A DNA stretch of 64,000 nt, taken from Chloroflexota bacterium (GTDB lineage Bacteria > Chloroflexota > Anaerolineae > Anaerolineales > Villigracilaceae). The position numbers were made by a program, and so were the translations under genes. Location of the stretch: contig VGNE01000007.1 of NCBI GenBank assembly GCA_016866215.1, forward strand, positions 1-64,000, written 5' to 3'. Numbering within the stretch: the stretch's first letter is position 1; each line of letters starts with the position of its first letter. The notes beneath the pieces were generated by a model. That model was not told the origin of the DNA. It worked only from the letters and a program-made list of their open reading frames with translations, and searched no databases. Of the stretch, positions 18,172 to 26,617 are shown one piece after another.

Positions 18172-19879
18172 GGTGATGATTCCCTTTTATGGGAAGATTG
18201 ACCATAATACGCGCGCCTGCGTTGGGTTGGGAAACGATCTCACAGTCGCCGCCCATGGCGCGGGCGCGTTCCTGGATTCCATGCAAGCCGAAATGCTCAC
18301 GGTTTTGACTGCGAGATAGCGCAAGGGATGGGTCGAAGCCTTTGCCTTCATCTGAAACGACGAGATAGACTTCATCCTTTGCAGTGGTCAAACATAATCG
18401 CGCGAATTGCGCCCCCGAATGCCGTGCGGAGTTGGCTAAAGCCTCCTGCGCCATGCGATAGACTGTCCTTCTCATGCCTGATGATAATGAATTGAAATCG
18501 CCGTTATTGCTAAAGATAATGCTGAACGAACGCGGACGACAGCAACTGCTGACATAGTTCGTCAGGTCTGCCATGAACAACTCGATGGTCAATGCGGAGG
18601 GCCACAAGTCAAAGATGGAGCGGCGGACTTCATCATGTGCGCTGTTGGCTAATGACCGCAATTCGATAAGTTCATTTTTCACATTTTCCGCTTGTTGGGG
18701 GAGCATGGTGATGCACGCATCGAGGGAGTAGACAATGCCAAAGAGCGATTGCGCGACGGTGTCGTGAATATCACGGGCTATGCGGTTGCGCTCGGTCTCG
18801 ACGGCCAGGCTGCGGGCGCGGTCAATGCACAGGATCGTTGTACCAAGCGCGAGAGCGGCCTGATTCGCAACCGTCATCAAGGTATTCTCACGTTCACTAG
18901 TAAGACCAGATTCATTGACGAGTAAAATACCAACGGGGTGTTCCCTCAAATAAAGAGGCAGGACGAACCATTTGTTTTGATTAAGCCAGTTGTTGAGGTC
19001 AGTGTTTTGAACAAGAGTTTCGCCATTCGTTATAAAAGTATTGCGTTTGAGCAACGCCTTAAAGACTTCGCCATTTTCGGATTTTAATGGAAGCGCTTGA
19101 ATGTGAGGAAATGATTTTTCGGCGGGATACACAAGCCAGCCGCCCAGTTCTTCGCGAGCCGGGTCAACCAATGCAACAACGGCTTTCGAAAATCCGAGGT
19201 CGGTTGTAACCGCGCCAAGCACGCGTTCCTGCACTGAGATAAGATCGGGTGCGGATTGCAATAGCACGGTCAGGTCATGGATAATTTCCAATTGGCGGTG
19301 AGCGGTTTCAAGATTTTCATGTTTCTGCGCAAGTTCATCACGCGCACTGGTCAATTCTTCGCGCGCGCGATTAATATCTCTGAGCAATGTGGATGGGTAA
19401 GCAAAGAGCATCGGGAATAACCATATTCCCGCCAGTTGCATCATTAATATAATATCGTCTGACGGCTGCGCAGGATGAAAAGTAATACTGAATAAATAAA
19501 GCGGTGTAAAGATGAGAGAGGCAAGCAGGGCGCCGCGTATTTGAAAGAAAAATGCTCCCGCCAATAATGGGCTGAGAGCATAAAGATAATACGGGCTGTG
19601 TGATCCACCGCTGACCGCGAGCATGAATGCAGAAAAGAGCAGGTCAATGCCCATTACATAAGGGCGATCCACGACGAGTTGATTGAGGCGCTGATTGAAA
19701 ATGGAGACGATCGCGTTGGCAAAGAATGCAATGCCCAATACGATCAAGGGAGATAGCAGCCTCTGGCCCTTATCGTAGTTTAACGTTAACAATGCGGGGA
19801 TTAAAGAAGCCCAGCGAAAGATAACAAGGAATAGAAAGATACGATTGGCGCGAAAAATGGATCTGATGCTTCTAATCAT
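18164..19879 (-). CDS. membrane sensor histidine kinase (NarX/DegS type)
   Basis: The start is chosen at ATG 19879 (571 residues) because an upstream extension would run through GC-rich hairpins and a minus-strand TATAAT near 19935. The protein has about five or six membrane segments in the first 180 residues, a coiled-coil linker (DELAQKHENLETAHRQL), a GAF-like domain, and a HisKA_3 dimerisation domain with RNRIARDIHDTVAQ (phospho-His). The HATPase domain has LANSARHSGA and SDEGKGFDP with HFGLHGIQERA. It forms a two-component pair with the overlapping NarL-type regulator. The ligand is unknown. Confidence 0.9.
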   Translation of the reverse strand: MIRSIRSIFRANRIFLFLVIFRWASLIPALLTLNYDKGQRLLSPLIVLGIAFFANAIVSIFNQRLNQLVVDRPYVMGIDLLFSAFMLAVSGGSHSPYYLYALSPLLAGAFFFQIRGALLASLIFTPLYLFSITFHPAQPSDDIILMMQLAGIWLFPMLFAYPSTLLRDINRAREELTSARDELAQKHENLETAHRQLEIIHDLTVLLQSAPDLISVQERVLGAVTTDLGFSKAVVALVDPAREELGGWLVYPAEKSFPHIQALPLKSENGEVFKALLKRNTFITNGETLVQNTDLNNWLNQNKWFVLPLYLREHPVGILLVNESGLTSERENTLMTVANQAALALGTTILCIDRARSLAVETERNRIARDIHDTVAQSLFGIVYSLDACITMLPQQAENVKNELIELRSLANSAHDEVRRSIFDLWPSALTIELFMADLTNYVSSCCRPRSFSIIFSNNGDFNSLSSGMRRTVYRMAQEALANSARHSGAQFARLCLTTAKDEVYLVVSDEGKGFDPSLALSRSQNREHFGLHGIQERARAMGGDCEIVSQPNAGARIMVNLPIKGNHHHV

Positions 19880-20044
19880 GGTGGGTAAAAAACCTAAGTT
19901 TGAAAACTTGCCATTAGGTCGTAAAATAATTATATCCGAATAATTGATCCGCCTCCCCCGCGCGGGGGAGGCAAATCCCCCTTTGAGGGGGATGGTCAAC
20001 CACCCGTCGAATCGGTATCATATTCAAGTTCAAAGGAGACAGTT

Positions 20045-20284
20045 ATGATAGATGTAATTAAAGAAGACCTGGTTTTGGATTGCTCTGGAATGCTTTGTCC
20101 CATGCCTGTAGTGAAGACATCCAAGGCAATGAAGGACCTTCAATCGGGGCAGATCTTAAAGATGATCGCCACCGACCCCGGCGCACCTCCGGATATGGAA
20201 GCGTGGAGTCGCCAAACCGGGAATGAATTGCTGCGCTCCATGACGGAAGATGGAAAGTTTATCTTTTTCTTGAAGAAGAAATAA
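20045..20284 (+). CDS. tusA: TusA-family sulfur carrier protein
   Basis: This 79-residue protein has the defining CPMP motif (Cys18-Pro21), plus Cys13. TusA proteins carry sulfane sulfur as a persulfide on the first CPxP cysteine and pass it between DsrE-type proteins and downstream oxidation enzymes. AAAGGAG precedes the ATG. It is the first gene of a long plus-strand sulfur region, divergent from the two-component system, and is separated from dsrE3 by a dispersed repeat. The C-terminus (FIFFLKKK) is typical for the family. Confidence 0.93.
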   Translation: MIDVIKEDLVLDCSGMLCPMPVVKTSKAMKDLQSGQILKMIATDPGAPPDMEAWSRQTGNELLRSMTEDGKFIFFLKKK

Positions 20285-20292
20285 AACATCAA

Positions 20293-20376
20293 CGTCACTG
20301 CGAGGAACGAAGCAGTTCCCTCACGAAGCGGAGATTGCTTCGCCGCCAAAGTACAAGAGCGGCGGCTCGCAATGAC
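20293..20376. repeat. dispersed repeat, GTCATTGCGAG family
   Basis: Arms CGTCACTGCGAGG and GCTCGCAATGAC with inner GGAGATTGCTTC, located between tusA and dsrE3. Confidence 0.8.
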
Positions 20377-20402
20377 ATCCAACTTTAATACGGAGAAATC
20401 TC

Positions 20403-20927
20403 ATGTCAAAATCTGATCCAACAGCTCCAAAAAGACTGGCTCTCATCGCCAGCAAAGGAACTCTTGACTGGGCCTACCCCCCGTTCATTCTCGCCAGCGC
20501 CGCTGGCGCGATGGGCTGGGAGGTAGGCGTTTTCTTTACCTTTTATGGCTTGACGTTGTTAAAGCCGGAACTAACAGCCGCAGTTTCACCGCTAGGCAAC
20601 CCAGCCATGCCGATGAAAATGCCTTTCGGTCCAGAAGGATTCCAGAACATTAACTGGTCCATGCCAAATTTACTTATGGCGAATGTGCCTGGTTTTGAAA
20701 GCGTGGCAACTACTCTAATGAAGCAGACCTTCAAGAACAAAGGCGTTGCCTCCGTTGAAGAATTGCGCCAGGCCTGCCTGGATATGGACGTGCGCATGAT
20801 CGGCTGCCAAATGACCATGGATGTCTTCGGCTTCAAGCGTGAAGACTTTATTAATGAATGTGAGATCGGCGGCGCGGCCATGTTCCTCGAATACGCAGCG
20901 GATGCGGATGTGCAGTTGTTTATATAG
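20403..20927 (+). CDS. dsrE3: DsrE3-type sulfur transferase
   Basis: This 174-residue DsrE/DsrF-fold protein has ALIASKGTLDWAYPPFIL at the N-terminus and the DsrE3 active-site region RMIGCQMTMDVFG (Cys135). Additional cysteines are Cys125 and Cys153. Proteins of this group exchange sulfane sulfur with TusA and are commonly encoded with sHdr systems. It is in the cytoplasm, though a hydrophobic internal stretch is part of the fold. TACGGAG lies ahead of the ATG. Context (tusA before, dsrE and hdr genes after) supports a role in sulfur delivery. Confidence 0.88.
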   Translation: MSKSDPTAPKRLALIASKGTLDWAYPPFILASAAGAMGWEVGVFFTFYGLTLLKPELTAAVSPLGNPAMPMKMPFGPEGFQNINWSMPNLLMANVPGFESVATTLMKQTFKNKGVASVEELRQACLDMDVRMIGCQMTMDVFGFKREDFINECEIGGAAMFLEYAADADVQLFI

Positions 20928-21029
20928 GTAGATACGTAAACACGTAGACAGGTAAACAGGTAAACTGGGTAACTTCATTTACTTGTGTACTTGTTTACCT
21001 GTGTACTTTATTCACCTCGGAGAGCAGTT

Positions 21030-21428
21030 ATGTTATGGAAGACGGACGACCCTGACACCAAGAAGATTTTATATGTTCAGACTCATGGGGAAAAAGATCC
21101 CGAACGCACCGCGACTCCATTTTTCCTCGCAACTGCGGGCGCGGCAATGGACAACGAAGTTTGTATCTACTTCACCATGAACGGTCCGCAGTGCGTTGCA
21201 AAAGGCAACGGCGATAAAATCATTGTCCCCAAGAAGGGCGGCGGTGGCAAGGAATTAAAGTACTTTATTGACCAGGCACTGGATATAGGCGTGCGTTTGT
21301 TAGTTTGCCAGCCTTCGCTTGATTTGCATGGCTATACCATGGACGACATGATTGAAGGCGTTGAAATGATCGGCGGCGCGGCATTCAACGACATGGCAGT
21401 CCATGCCGACGCGGTGATCTCGTTTTAA
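21030..21428 (+). CDS. DsrE-family sulfur relay protein
   Basis: The start is ATG 21030 (CGGAGAG just upstream), giving 132 residues; an upstream frame through the intergenic repeat is rejected. A single likely active-site cysteine, Cys93, is in RLLVCQPSLDLHG. The N-terminus KILYVQTHGEKDPERTATPF is typical of DsrE-like proteins. It probably forms the second sulfur-transfer protein between TusA/DsrE3 and the LbpA/sHdr machinery. The 20928-21029 leader has low-complexity GTAxACAxGTA repeats that can fold back on themselves. Confidence 0.8.
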   Translation: MLWKTDDPDTKKILYVQTHGEKDPERTATPFFLATAGAAMDNEVCIYFTMNGPQCVAKGNGDKIIVPKKGGGGKELKYFIDQALDIGVRLLVCQPSLDLHGYTMDDMIEGVEMIGGAAFNDMAVHADAVISF

Positions 21429-21439
21429 CCAGAGCTGTG

Positions 21440-21485
21440 CCGCGACATTTATCTCACGCACAAGAGCGACATAAATGTCGCGGTA
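21440..21485. repeat. CGCGACATTTAT inverted repeat
   Basis: GCCGCGACATTTAT and ATAAATGTCGCGG arms flank a short centre. The same family occurs at 27674-27719 and 43628-43679, always just after a stop codon in this sulfur region. Confidence 0.8.
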
Positions 21486-21506
21486 CATTGTTTTTCAGGA
21501 GACACA

Positions 21507-22214
21507 ATGCCTACCACATTAGAAAACTGGAATCCAGGCAAGGCGGAAAACCGCCACCCCGATGTGACCTTCGTGGAAAAGGAACGTCTCTTCCTCGAAG
21601 TCAAAAACGACCTGCGCTATAGTGACTTCCTCTACGGATGTTATGAGTGCGGCATTTGCGTTGCCACTTGTCCCTCCGCGCGCTTCTATGATTTCAGTCC
21701 GCGCGTGATTGCGCAGTCAATGGCACGCGAAGACATCGAGCGCGTGTACGACATCATCTCGGAAGACATCTGGAATTGCGCGCAGTGCTTCTCGTGCCTG
21801 CGCTGTCCGCGCGGGAATAATCCTGGCGGATTGGTAACTCTCCTGCGCGAAGTCGCGGTCAAGAATGGATTGCAAGAAACAAAAGATGTTCTGCAAGGTT
21901 ATAGCCGCGTGATCTACAAGGTCATGCTCAAGGGCAACCAGGTATCGCCCGACATGCTCCAGCCCGACTTCTTCCCCGATTGGGGTCCGTGGGTCGGAGA
22001 GTTCTCCGCGAACATGCCCGTGTGGCGCAAAGCCATCCCCGTGGACACCCTGCGCGGGGTCACAGACGCGGCGTGGAAGACGAATCGCAAGACCCTGCTC
22101 GAACTCTATACCATTTGGTTCGAGACGGGCAACATGGACATTATCAAGGAAATTGACGAAGGTTTGTACGACCTGCTGGCGGATGTCATGCAGGAGGAGT
22201 TGGAAGAAGGATAG
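21507..22214 (+). CDS. hdrC1: sHdrC1: two-[4Fe-4S] subunit of the sulfur-oxidising heterodisulfide reductase-like complex
   Basis: This 235-residue protein has two cysteine clusters. The first is CYECGICVATCP (Cys45, 48, 51, 55), a regular ferredoxin motif. The second is CAQCFSCLRCPRG (Cys91, 94, 97, 100), in which the last spacing is two residues rather than three. HdrC-type subunits relay electrons between HdrB and the flavoprotein HdrA. The gene is followed by hdrB1 after a repeat element. It is soluble, with no membrane segment. Assignment to the sHdr type rather than methanogen-type Hdr rests on the tusA/dsrE/lbpA context. Confidence 0.88.
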   Translation: MPTTLENWNPGKAENRHPDVTFVEKERLFLEVKNDLRYSDFLYGCYECGICVATCPSARFYDFSPRVIAQSMAREDIERVYDIISEDIWNCAQCFSCLRCPRGNNPGGLVTLLREVAVKNGLQETKDVLQGYSRVIYKVMLKGNQVSPDMLQPDFFPDWGPWVGEFSANMPVWRKAIPVDTLRGVTDAAWKTNRKTLLELYTIWFETGNMDIIKEIDEGLYDLLADVMQEELEEG

Positions 22215-22219
22215 GATTT

Positions 22220-22307
22220 CGTCATTGCGAGGGCGATAGCCCGAAGCAATCCCCTGGCACATCGAGGAGATTGCTTCGTCGGGAAAATCGCCCTCCTCGC
22301 AATGACG
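22220..22307. repeat. dispersed repeat, GTCATTGCGAG family
   Basis: CGTCATTGCGAGGGCGA and TCGCCCTCCTCGCAATGACG form long complementary ends, with CCGAAGCAATC / GATTGCTTCG inside. It lies between hdrC1 and hdrB1. Confidence 0.88.
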
Positions 22308-22330
22308 GAACAGTTTACTGGAGATAACCC

Positions 22331-23545
22331 ATGAGTGACCTAACCACCGTCGAACAAATCCTTGAACGCAAATCCCATGCCGTTATCCGTGACGCGGAGA
22401 TCGCGCCGACGCACGACATCCGTGAGGCGTTGTTTGAACTCGAAGCGAAGGGTGAGATTATCGTCCAGCGCGTGCCTGAGAATCACGTGGAAGTGACGAC
22501 GAAGTACGGGCGGACGAAGAAGATTCCCATTGACCACACCTGGCACCACAAATCCTGCGGTCAATGCGGACACATCCCTGGCTACACCTCATCCATCTTT
22601 TGGCTGCACCGCCAATTCAACCTGGATTATCTCGACCCCACCGACCAGACCTCCTGCACGGGCTGGAACTACTACGCCTCGGCGACTTCCAATGCCGCCG
22701 CACAAGCCGCGGTGATGAGCCGCAACTTCGCCGCCGCATACGAGACGGGATACTTCCCGATGATCCACTGCGGCACGTCCTACGGACATTACAAGGAAAT
22801 CCGCGAGCAACTTGTTCATCACAAGGAACTGCGCGATGAAGTCCGCCGCATTCTGGACAAGATGGGCAAACCGCTGGTCATCCCCGAAGAACTTGTCCAT
22901 TACAGCGAGTGGGTTCACATCATGCGGAAAAAGTTCGCGGAAAAACAAACCGTGGACATGAGCATGATCCGCGCCACGGTTCATCCCGCCTGCCATTACT
23001 ACAAGATCGTCGCCGAAGACGCGATTTACGACCCCGAAATCTACGGCGGACAGCGCACAGCGACGGTCACTGCGACGCTCGAAGCGCTGGGAATCAACGT
23101 GGCGGATTACTCGACGTGGTTCGATTGCTGCGGCTTTGGCTTCCGTCACGTGCTGGTGCAGCGCGACTTCACGCGTTCGTTCGCGGTTCTGCGCAAGATT
23201 GAGACGATGAAGAACGAAGCCAACCCCGATCTGACCGTGACTCACGACACAGGCTGTGTGACCACGCTCGATAAGAGCCAATTCGCGGCGAAGGCGCACG
23301 ACCGCAAGGTTGGAATCCCCGTGTTGTCCGACGCACAGGTTGCCGCGCTGGCAATGGGAGCGCATCCCTTCCGCGTGGTGCAGTTCCATTGGCATTCCAC
23401 GGATTGGCGTCCATTCCTGGACAAACTCGGAATCAACTGGCAGAAATACTGGGATGAGTTCCAGGGCGATCTCGACGCCATTCGCGCGGGAACGAAATCT
23501 GGAATCACCTGGGAAGACGCGGACAAGCCTGTGGTGTACGCGTAG
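22331..23545 (+). CDS. hdrB1: sHdrB1: CCG-domain subunit
   Basis: This 404-residue protein has cysteine-rich (CCG) elements: CGQCGHIPG near residue 77, ATVHPACHYYK near 220, FDCCGFGFRH near 262, and THDTGCVTT near 303. In HdrB proteins such motifs bind the noncubane [4Fe-4S] cluster at the disulfide-cleaving site. Here the final CxxC is reduced to a single Cys, as in several sHdrB subunits. It follows hdrC1, but its usual neighbour hdrA is displaced by a five-gene block. The protein is longer than methanogen HdrB (about 300 residues), mainly by an N-terminal extension. Confidence 0.86.
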   Translation: MSDLTTVEQILERKSHAVIRDAEIAPTHDIREALFELEAKGEIIVQRVPENHVEVTTKYGRTKKIPIDHTWHHKSCGQCGHIPGYTSSIFWLHRQFNLDYLDPTDQTSCTGWNYYASATSNAAAQAAVMSRNFAAAYETGYFPMIHCGTSYGHYKEIREQLVHHKELRDEVRRILDKMGKPLVIPEELVHYSEWVHIMRKKFAEKQTVDMSMIRATVHPACHYYKIVAEDAIYDPEIYGGQRTATVTATLEALGINVADYSTWFDCCGFGFRHVLVQRDFTRSFAVLRKIETMKNEANPDLTVTHDTGCVTTLDKSQFAAKAHDRKVGIPVLSDAQVAALAMGAHPFRVVQFHWHSTDWRPFLDKLGINWQKYWDEFQGDLDAIRAGTKSGITWEDADKPVVYA

Positions 23546-23560
23546 TTCCGGAGGATGAAC

Positions 23561-24352
23561 ATGGAAACGATACGTTCCAAAGATGGCACATCCATTGCAT
23601 ACCAACGCAGTGGCGCGGGATCGCCGCTCGTACTAGTACATGGCACTGGCGGCTCTTACACCCGCTGGACTCCCATCCTTCCAGCGCTCGAGAAACACTT
23701 TCGCGTTTTTGCGATTGACAGACGCGGCCGCGGTGAAAGTGGCGACTCCGAACCCTACGCCCACGCGCGCGAATTCGAAGACATCGCCGCTGTTGTAGAC
23801 TCAATCGGTGAGTCGGTCTGTCTGCTCGGTCATTCTTTTGGAGCCATCTGTTCGCTTGAGGCGGCTTTGCTTACATCCAATCTTCACAAGTTGATCTTGT
23901 ACGAACCGCCAATCCCAGTCGGAGGTGTCCAGATTTATCCTGAAGGTATCATTGACCAGCTTCAAGCGCTGTTGGTTGCGGGTGACGGAGGAGGGGTCTT
24001 GACTACCTTCTTTCAGGAAGTCGTCAAAATGCCATCTCACGAATTTGAATTGTTCAAGTCTTCGCCAGCCTGGCCAGCGCGAGTGGCAGCCGCCCATACC
24101 CTGCCGCGCGAGTTGCGTGTGGCTGAACGATATCAATTCGAGGCGGAACGCTTCACGAAACTCCCTGTCCCTGCTTTGTTGCTGCTTGGCGGCGACAGTC
24201 CAGCCTTCTTCAAAGCCGCCATTGAAACTCTCGCCGCGGCTTTGCCGAACAGCCAAGCCGTCGTCCTGCCTGGGCAGCAACACATTGCGATAGACACCGC
24301 GCCTGACCTTTTCGCGCATGAGGTGTTGGCGTTTCTAAACACGCCAGATTGA
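23561..24352 (+). CDS. alpha/beta-fold hydrolase
   Basis: The start is ATG 23561 (GGAGG six nucleotides upstream), giving 263 residues. The nucleophile elbow is GHSFGA (Ser at about residue 94), the oxyanion region is VHGTGGS, and a late PGQQHIAID supplies the catalytic His. DRRGRGESGD is the usual strand-4 turn. The substrate is unknown. It is the first of five genes between hdrB1 and hdrA and overlaps none of them. It could act on a thioester, an ester or an organosulfur compound, but nothing in the sequence decides. Confidence 0.8.
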   Translation: METIRSKDGTSIAYQRSGAGSPLVLVHGTGGSYTRWTPILPALEKHFRVFAIDRRGRGESGDSEPYAHAREFEDIAAVVDSIGESVCLLGHSFGAICSLEAALLTSNLHKLILYEPPIPVGGVQIYPEGIIDQLQALLVAGDGGGVLTTFFQEVVKMPSHEFELFKSSPAWPARVAAAHTLPRELRVAERYQFEAERFTKLPVPALLLLGGDSPAFFKAAIETLAAALPNSQAVVLPGQQHIAIDTAPDLFAHEVLAFLNTPD

Positions 24353-24439
24353 GTCCAATCGGAGGACGCCGCCGCTTCCCAATGGGATGGCGCGATGTCG
24401 CAAACCGTTGGACTTTGTTTACCAAAAAGGAACAATCTT

Positions 24440-24814
24440 GTGTCCGAGCCAATCGTTTTCATCAGCCGTAATCACATCAAGGAAGGCAAAACTGGTGAAT
24501 TTAGGAAACACTATCAGGAGAGCATCCAACCGATCTTTGAAGGCAAGCCTGGCACAGTAGCCCAACTTGCCTACGAAAATGAAGAGACTGGCGAAGTGAC
24601 GGTCGTTCGTGTCTTTCCCAATGCGGACGCGCTTGACCAACAAATACAAGGCGCTGATGAGAGATCAAAGAAAACATACGAATTTATCGAACCCATCGGC
24701 ATTGAGATTTTTGGCGCGCCCAACCCCGCCACGTTGGAGAAAATGAAGAAGATAGCGGGATCGGGAATTACGGTGAGTATCTGCCCAAGTTATTTGGGCG
24801 GCTTTATTCGGTAG
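24440..24814 (+). CDS. dimeric alpha/beta-barrel (ABM-like) protein 1
   Basis: GTG 24440 is chosen (AAAGGA just upstream), giving 124 residues. The N-terminal EPIVFISRNHIKEGKTGEF and the central TVVRVFPNADALDQQ are typical of small ferredoxin-like dimeric barrels related to antibiotic-biosynthesis monooxygenase domains. It is a paralogue of the gene at 25280-25663 (shared IFGAP/VYGTP, a C-terminal GGFIR/GGYIR). Catalytic function is not established. The pair flanks an SRPBCC-family gene. Confidence 0.65.
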   Translation: MSEPIVFISRNHIKEGKTGEFRKHYQESIQPIFEGKPGTVAQLAYENEETGEVTVVRVFPNADALDQQIQGADERSKKTYEFIEPIGIEIFGAPNPATLEKMKKIAGSGITVSICPSYLGGFIR

Positions 24815-24833
24815 AGTAAAAAAGGAGATAACG

Positions 24834-25265
24834 ATGGCTTTGCAATTTGAATCTTCACAAGTGATCGACCGTCCGATTGACAAAGTATTCCACTTTTATG
24901 CAGTGGAACATGTCCGCAATCATCCGCGCTGGGACTCTGACATCGAACTCTGGCTGGATTCGGATGAAACTCTTCATATTGGGACGATCATCCGCAGGCG
25001 CAACAAACGCGGCGGCAAAACGGTCGAAGGGACGATGAAAGTCCTGGAATTCGAAACAAACCGCATGCTTGCAATGGAGATCCAGGACGGTCCTGCTGTC
25101 ATGTATGGCAAGACCACCTTCGAAGCGATCAACGAAAACCAGACCAAACTCACAACCATTATTGATATTCCCTGGATGGATGAAAATGCGGATAAAACGT
25201 TTCTGAACAACCGATTGGAACACGCCGCTCAGATCAGGAAACAATTGATGGAGTCTGAACTTTAG
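24834..25265 (+). CDS. SRPBCC (START/polyketide-cyclase-like) family protein
   Basis: This 143-residue protein has the family N-terminus SSQVIDRPIDKVFHFYA, a central WDSDIELW, and a C-terminal long helix (TFLNNRLEHAAQIRKQL). SRPBCC proteins bind hydrophobic ligands in a deep cavity and may be cyclases, hydratases or carriers. AAAGGAG precedes the ATG. It lies between two ABM-like paralogues within the block that interrupts the sHdr genes. The ligand is unknown. Confidence 0.75.
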   Translation: MALQFESSQVIDRPIDKVFHFYAVEHVRNHPRWDSDIELWLDSDETLHIGTIIRRRNKRGGKTVEGTMKVLEFETNRMLAMEIQDGPAVMYGKTTFEAINENQTKLTTIIDIPWMDENADKTFLNNRLEHAAQIRKQLMESEL

Positions 25266-25279
25266 AAATGAGGATGAAC

Positions 25280-25663
25280 ATGCCCGAGCCGATCATCTTT
25301 ATTGCCCATCAAAAAGTCAAGCAGGGCAAAGCCGAAGAATACAGGAACGTTTACCGCGAAGTTGGAGAGTGGATGGAGGCAAACAAGCCGCAGACCGCCG
25401 CTCACATTGCTTATCTCAGCGAAGATGGAACGGAGGCGAGCGTCGTTCACATCTTCCCCGACATTGAGGCGATGGAGAAACACATGCAAAACCTGGGCGA
25501 CGTTGGAGCAAAGGCGTTCGCGCTCATGGAAATTGTCGGTTTCGATGTGTACGGAACGCCCAGCAAGACGGTTCTGGATTCGATGTTGAAAATGATTCCA
25601 GGCGCAAAAGTTACGATGAAATCCCAACCTGCGGGCGGATACATTCGCCTGAAAGCGGGTTGA
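25280..25663 (+). CDS. dimeric alpha/beta-barrel (ABM-like) protein 2
   Basis: ATG 25280 is preferred among three close Met codons because GAGG ends six nucleotides upstream, the same arrangement as the hydrolase gene. The protein has 127 residues with EPIIFIAHQKVKQGKAEEY and VVHIFPDIEAMEKHM, paralogous to the protein at 24440-24814. Its stop codon overlaps the start of the next gene (TGATG), so translation of the methyltransferase is coupled. Function unknown. Confidence 0.65.
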   Translation: MPEPIIFIAHQKVKQGKAEEYRNVYREVGEWMEANKPQTAAHIAYLSEDGTEASVVHIFPDIEAMEKHMQNLGDVGAKAFALMEIVGFDVYGTPSKTVLDSMLKMIPGAKVTMKSQPAGGYIRLKAG

Positions 25664-26451
25664 TGGAAATGGGAACTGCGAGTGTTCAAGGGCAGATGTG
25701 GGGCGCACGCGCCAGAGATTGGGCGGAGGTGCAGGAAGGGGTTGCCAACCCGCTCTTCAAAGCCGTGTTGGAAGAGACTGCCCTTGGCGCAAACGCATCG
25801 GTCTTGGACGTTGGCTGCGGTTCAGGCATTTTCTGTGAGATGGCTGCCAAACGCGGCGTAAAGGTCAGCGGATTGGACGCGGCGGAAACCCTTTTGGAGA
25901 TCGCCCGCGAACGTGTCAGCGATGGAGATTTTCGCGCAGGTGAAATGGAAGAATTGCCTTATGAAGATAAGGCGTTCGATCTGGTGACGGGTTTCAGTTC
26001 ATTTCAATTCGCGGCAAACCCTGCCAATGCGTTGCGCGAAGCGAGCCGAGTTTCGAAAAGCGGCAAGGTTGTCATCGCGGTGTTTGGCAGGCGCGAAGAA
26101 AATGAATCCGCGGCGTACATTGCGGCAATGGGTTCGTTGTTGCCCCCGCCGCCCGCTGGCGCTCCAGGTCCGTATGCTCTCTCTGCGGATGGCGCGTTGG
26201 AAGCCCTGGCAAAAGACGCTGGCTTGATCCCAGGCGAAGTCAAGAAAGTGGACTGCCCATGGGAATATCCTGATGAAAAAACTGCGCTTCGCGGCTTGCT
26301 TTCGTCGGGTCCAGCCATCCGAGCCATTCAGCACACGGATGAAGCGACCGTTCGCGATGTGGTCTTGAAAACCCTTGAACCCTTCAAGACCGCGGCTGGC
26401 GGATATCGTCTTGAAAATAATTACCGCTACATGATCGCAACGGCGGCATAG
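25663..26451 (+). CDS. class I SAM-dependent methyltransferase
   Basis: The 262-residue protein has motif I VLDVGCGSGIFCEMAA, motif II acidic residue in VSGLDAAE, and a UbiE-like FRAGEMEELPYEDKAFD stretch. These mark a small-molecule methyltransferase of the UbiE/Mtase_11 type. The substrate is unknown. It closes the five-gene block and is translationally coupled to the preceding ABM-like gene. It could be an S- or O-methyltransferase; context next to sulfur genes makes S-methylation worth considering, without direct evidence. Confidence 0.82.
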   Translation: MEMGTASVQGQMWGARARDWAEVQEGVANPLFKAVLEETALGANASVLDVGCGSGIFCEMAAKRGVKVSGLDAAETLLEIARERVSDGDFRAGEMEELPYEDKAFDLVTGFSSFQFAANPANALREASRVSKSGKVVIAVFGRREENESAAYIAAMGSLLPPPPAGAPGPYALSADGALEALAKDAGLIPGEVKKVDCPWEYPDEKTALRGLLSSGPAIRAIQHTDEATVRDVVLKTLEPFKTAAGGYRLENNYRYMIATAA

Positions 26452-26454
26452 TCA

Positions 26455-26603
26455 GGTGGTCGAGTAGCCCTGAGCGTTCGTCCCTGCACCGAACGCAGGA
26501 CTGTGCGCGAAGGGCGTACCGAGACCACAAGTGAAAAGAAAATGTGAAAATGGTGGTCTCGATACGGCGGACGAACACCGCCTACTCGACCAACGCAAAA
26601 CTT
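26455..26603. repeat. two inverted copies of the GGTCGAGTAG...CGTATCGAGACC element
   Basis: The first copy (26455-26529) reads GGTGGTCGAGTAG to CCGAGACCAC; the second (26552-26603) is in reverse orientation, GGTGGTCTCGATACGG to CTACTCGACCA. They separate the five-gene block from hdrA. Further copies are nested at 33192-33228, at 38818-38885, and in frame at 39559-39624. Confidence 0.85.
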
Positions 26604-26617
26604 TCGGAGGAACATCA

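Noticed and set aside
22589-23605. 338-codon minus-strand frame opposite hdrB1
   Set aside because: Shadow of the HdrB1 gene with low-complexity composition and no recognisable domain. Similar shadows opposite fdrA (12420-13376) and hdrA (26636-27688) were dropped for the same reason.
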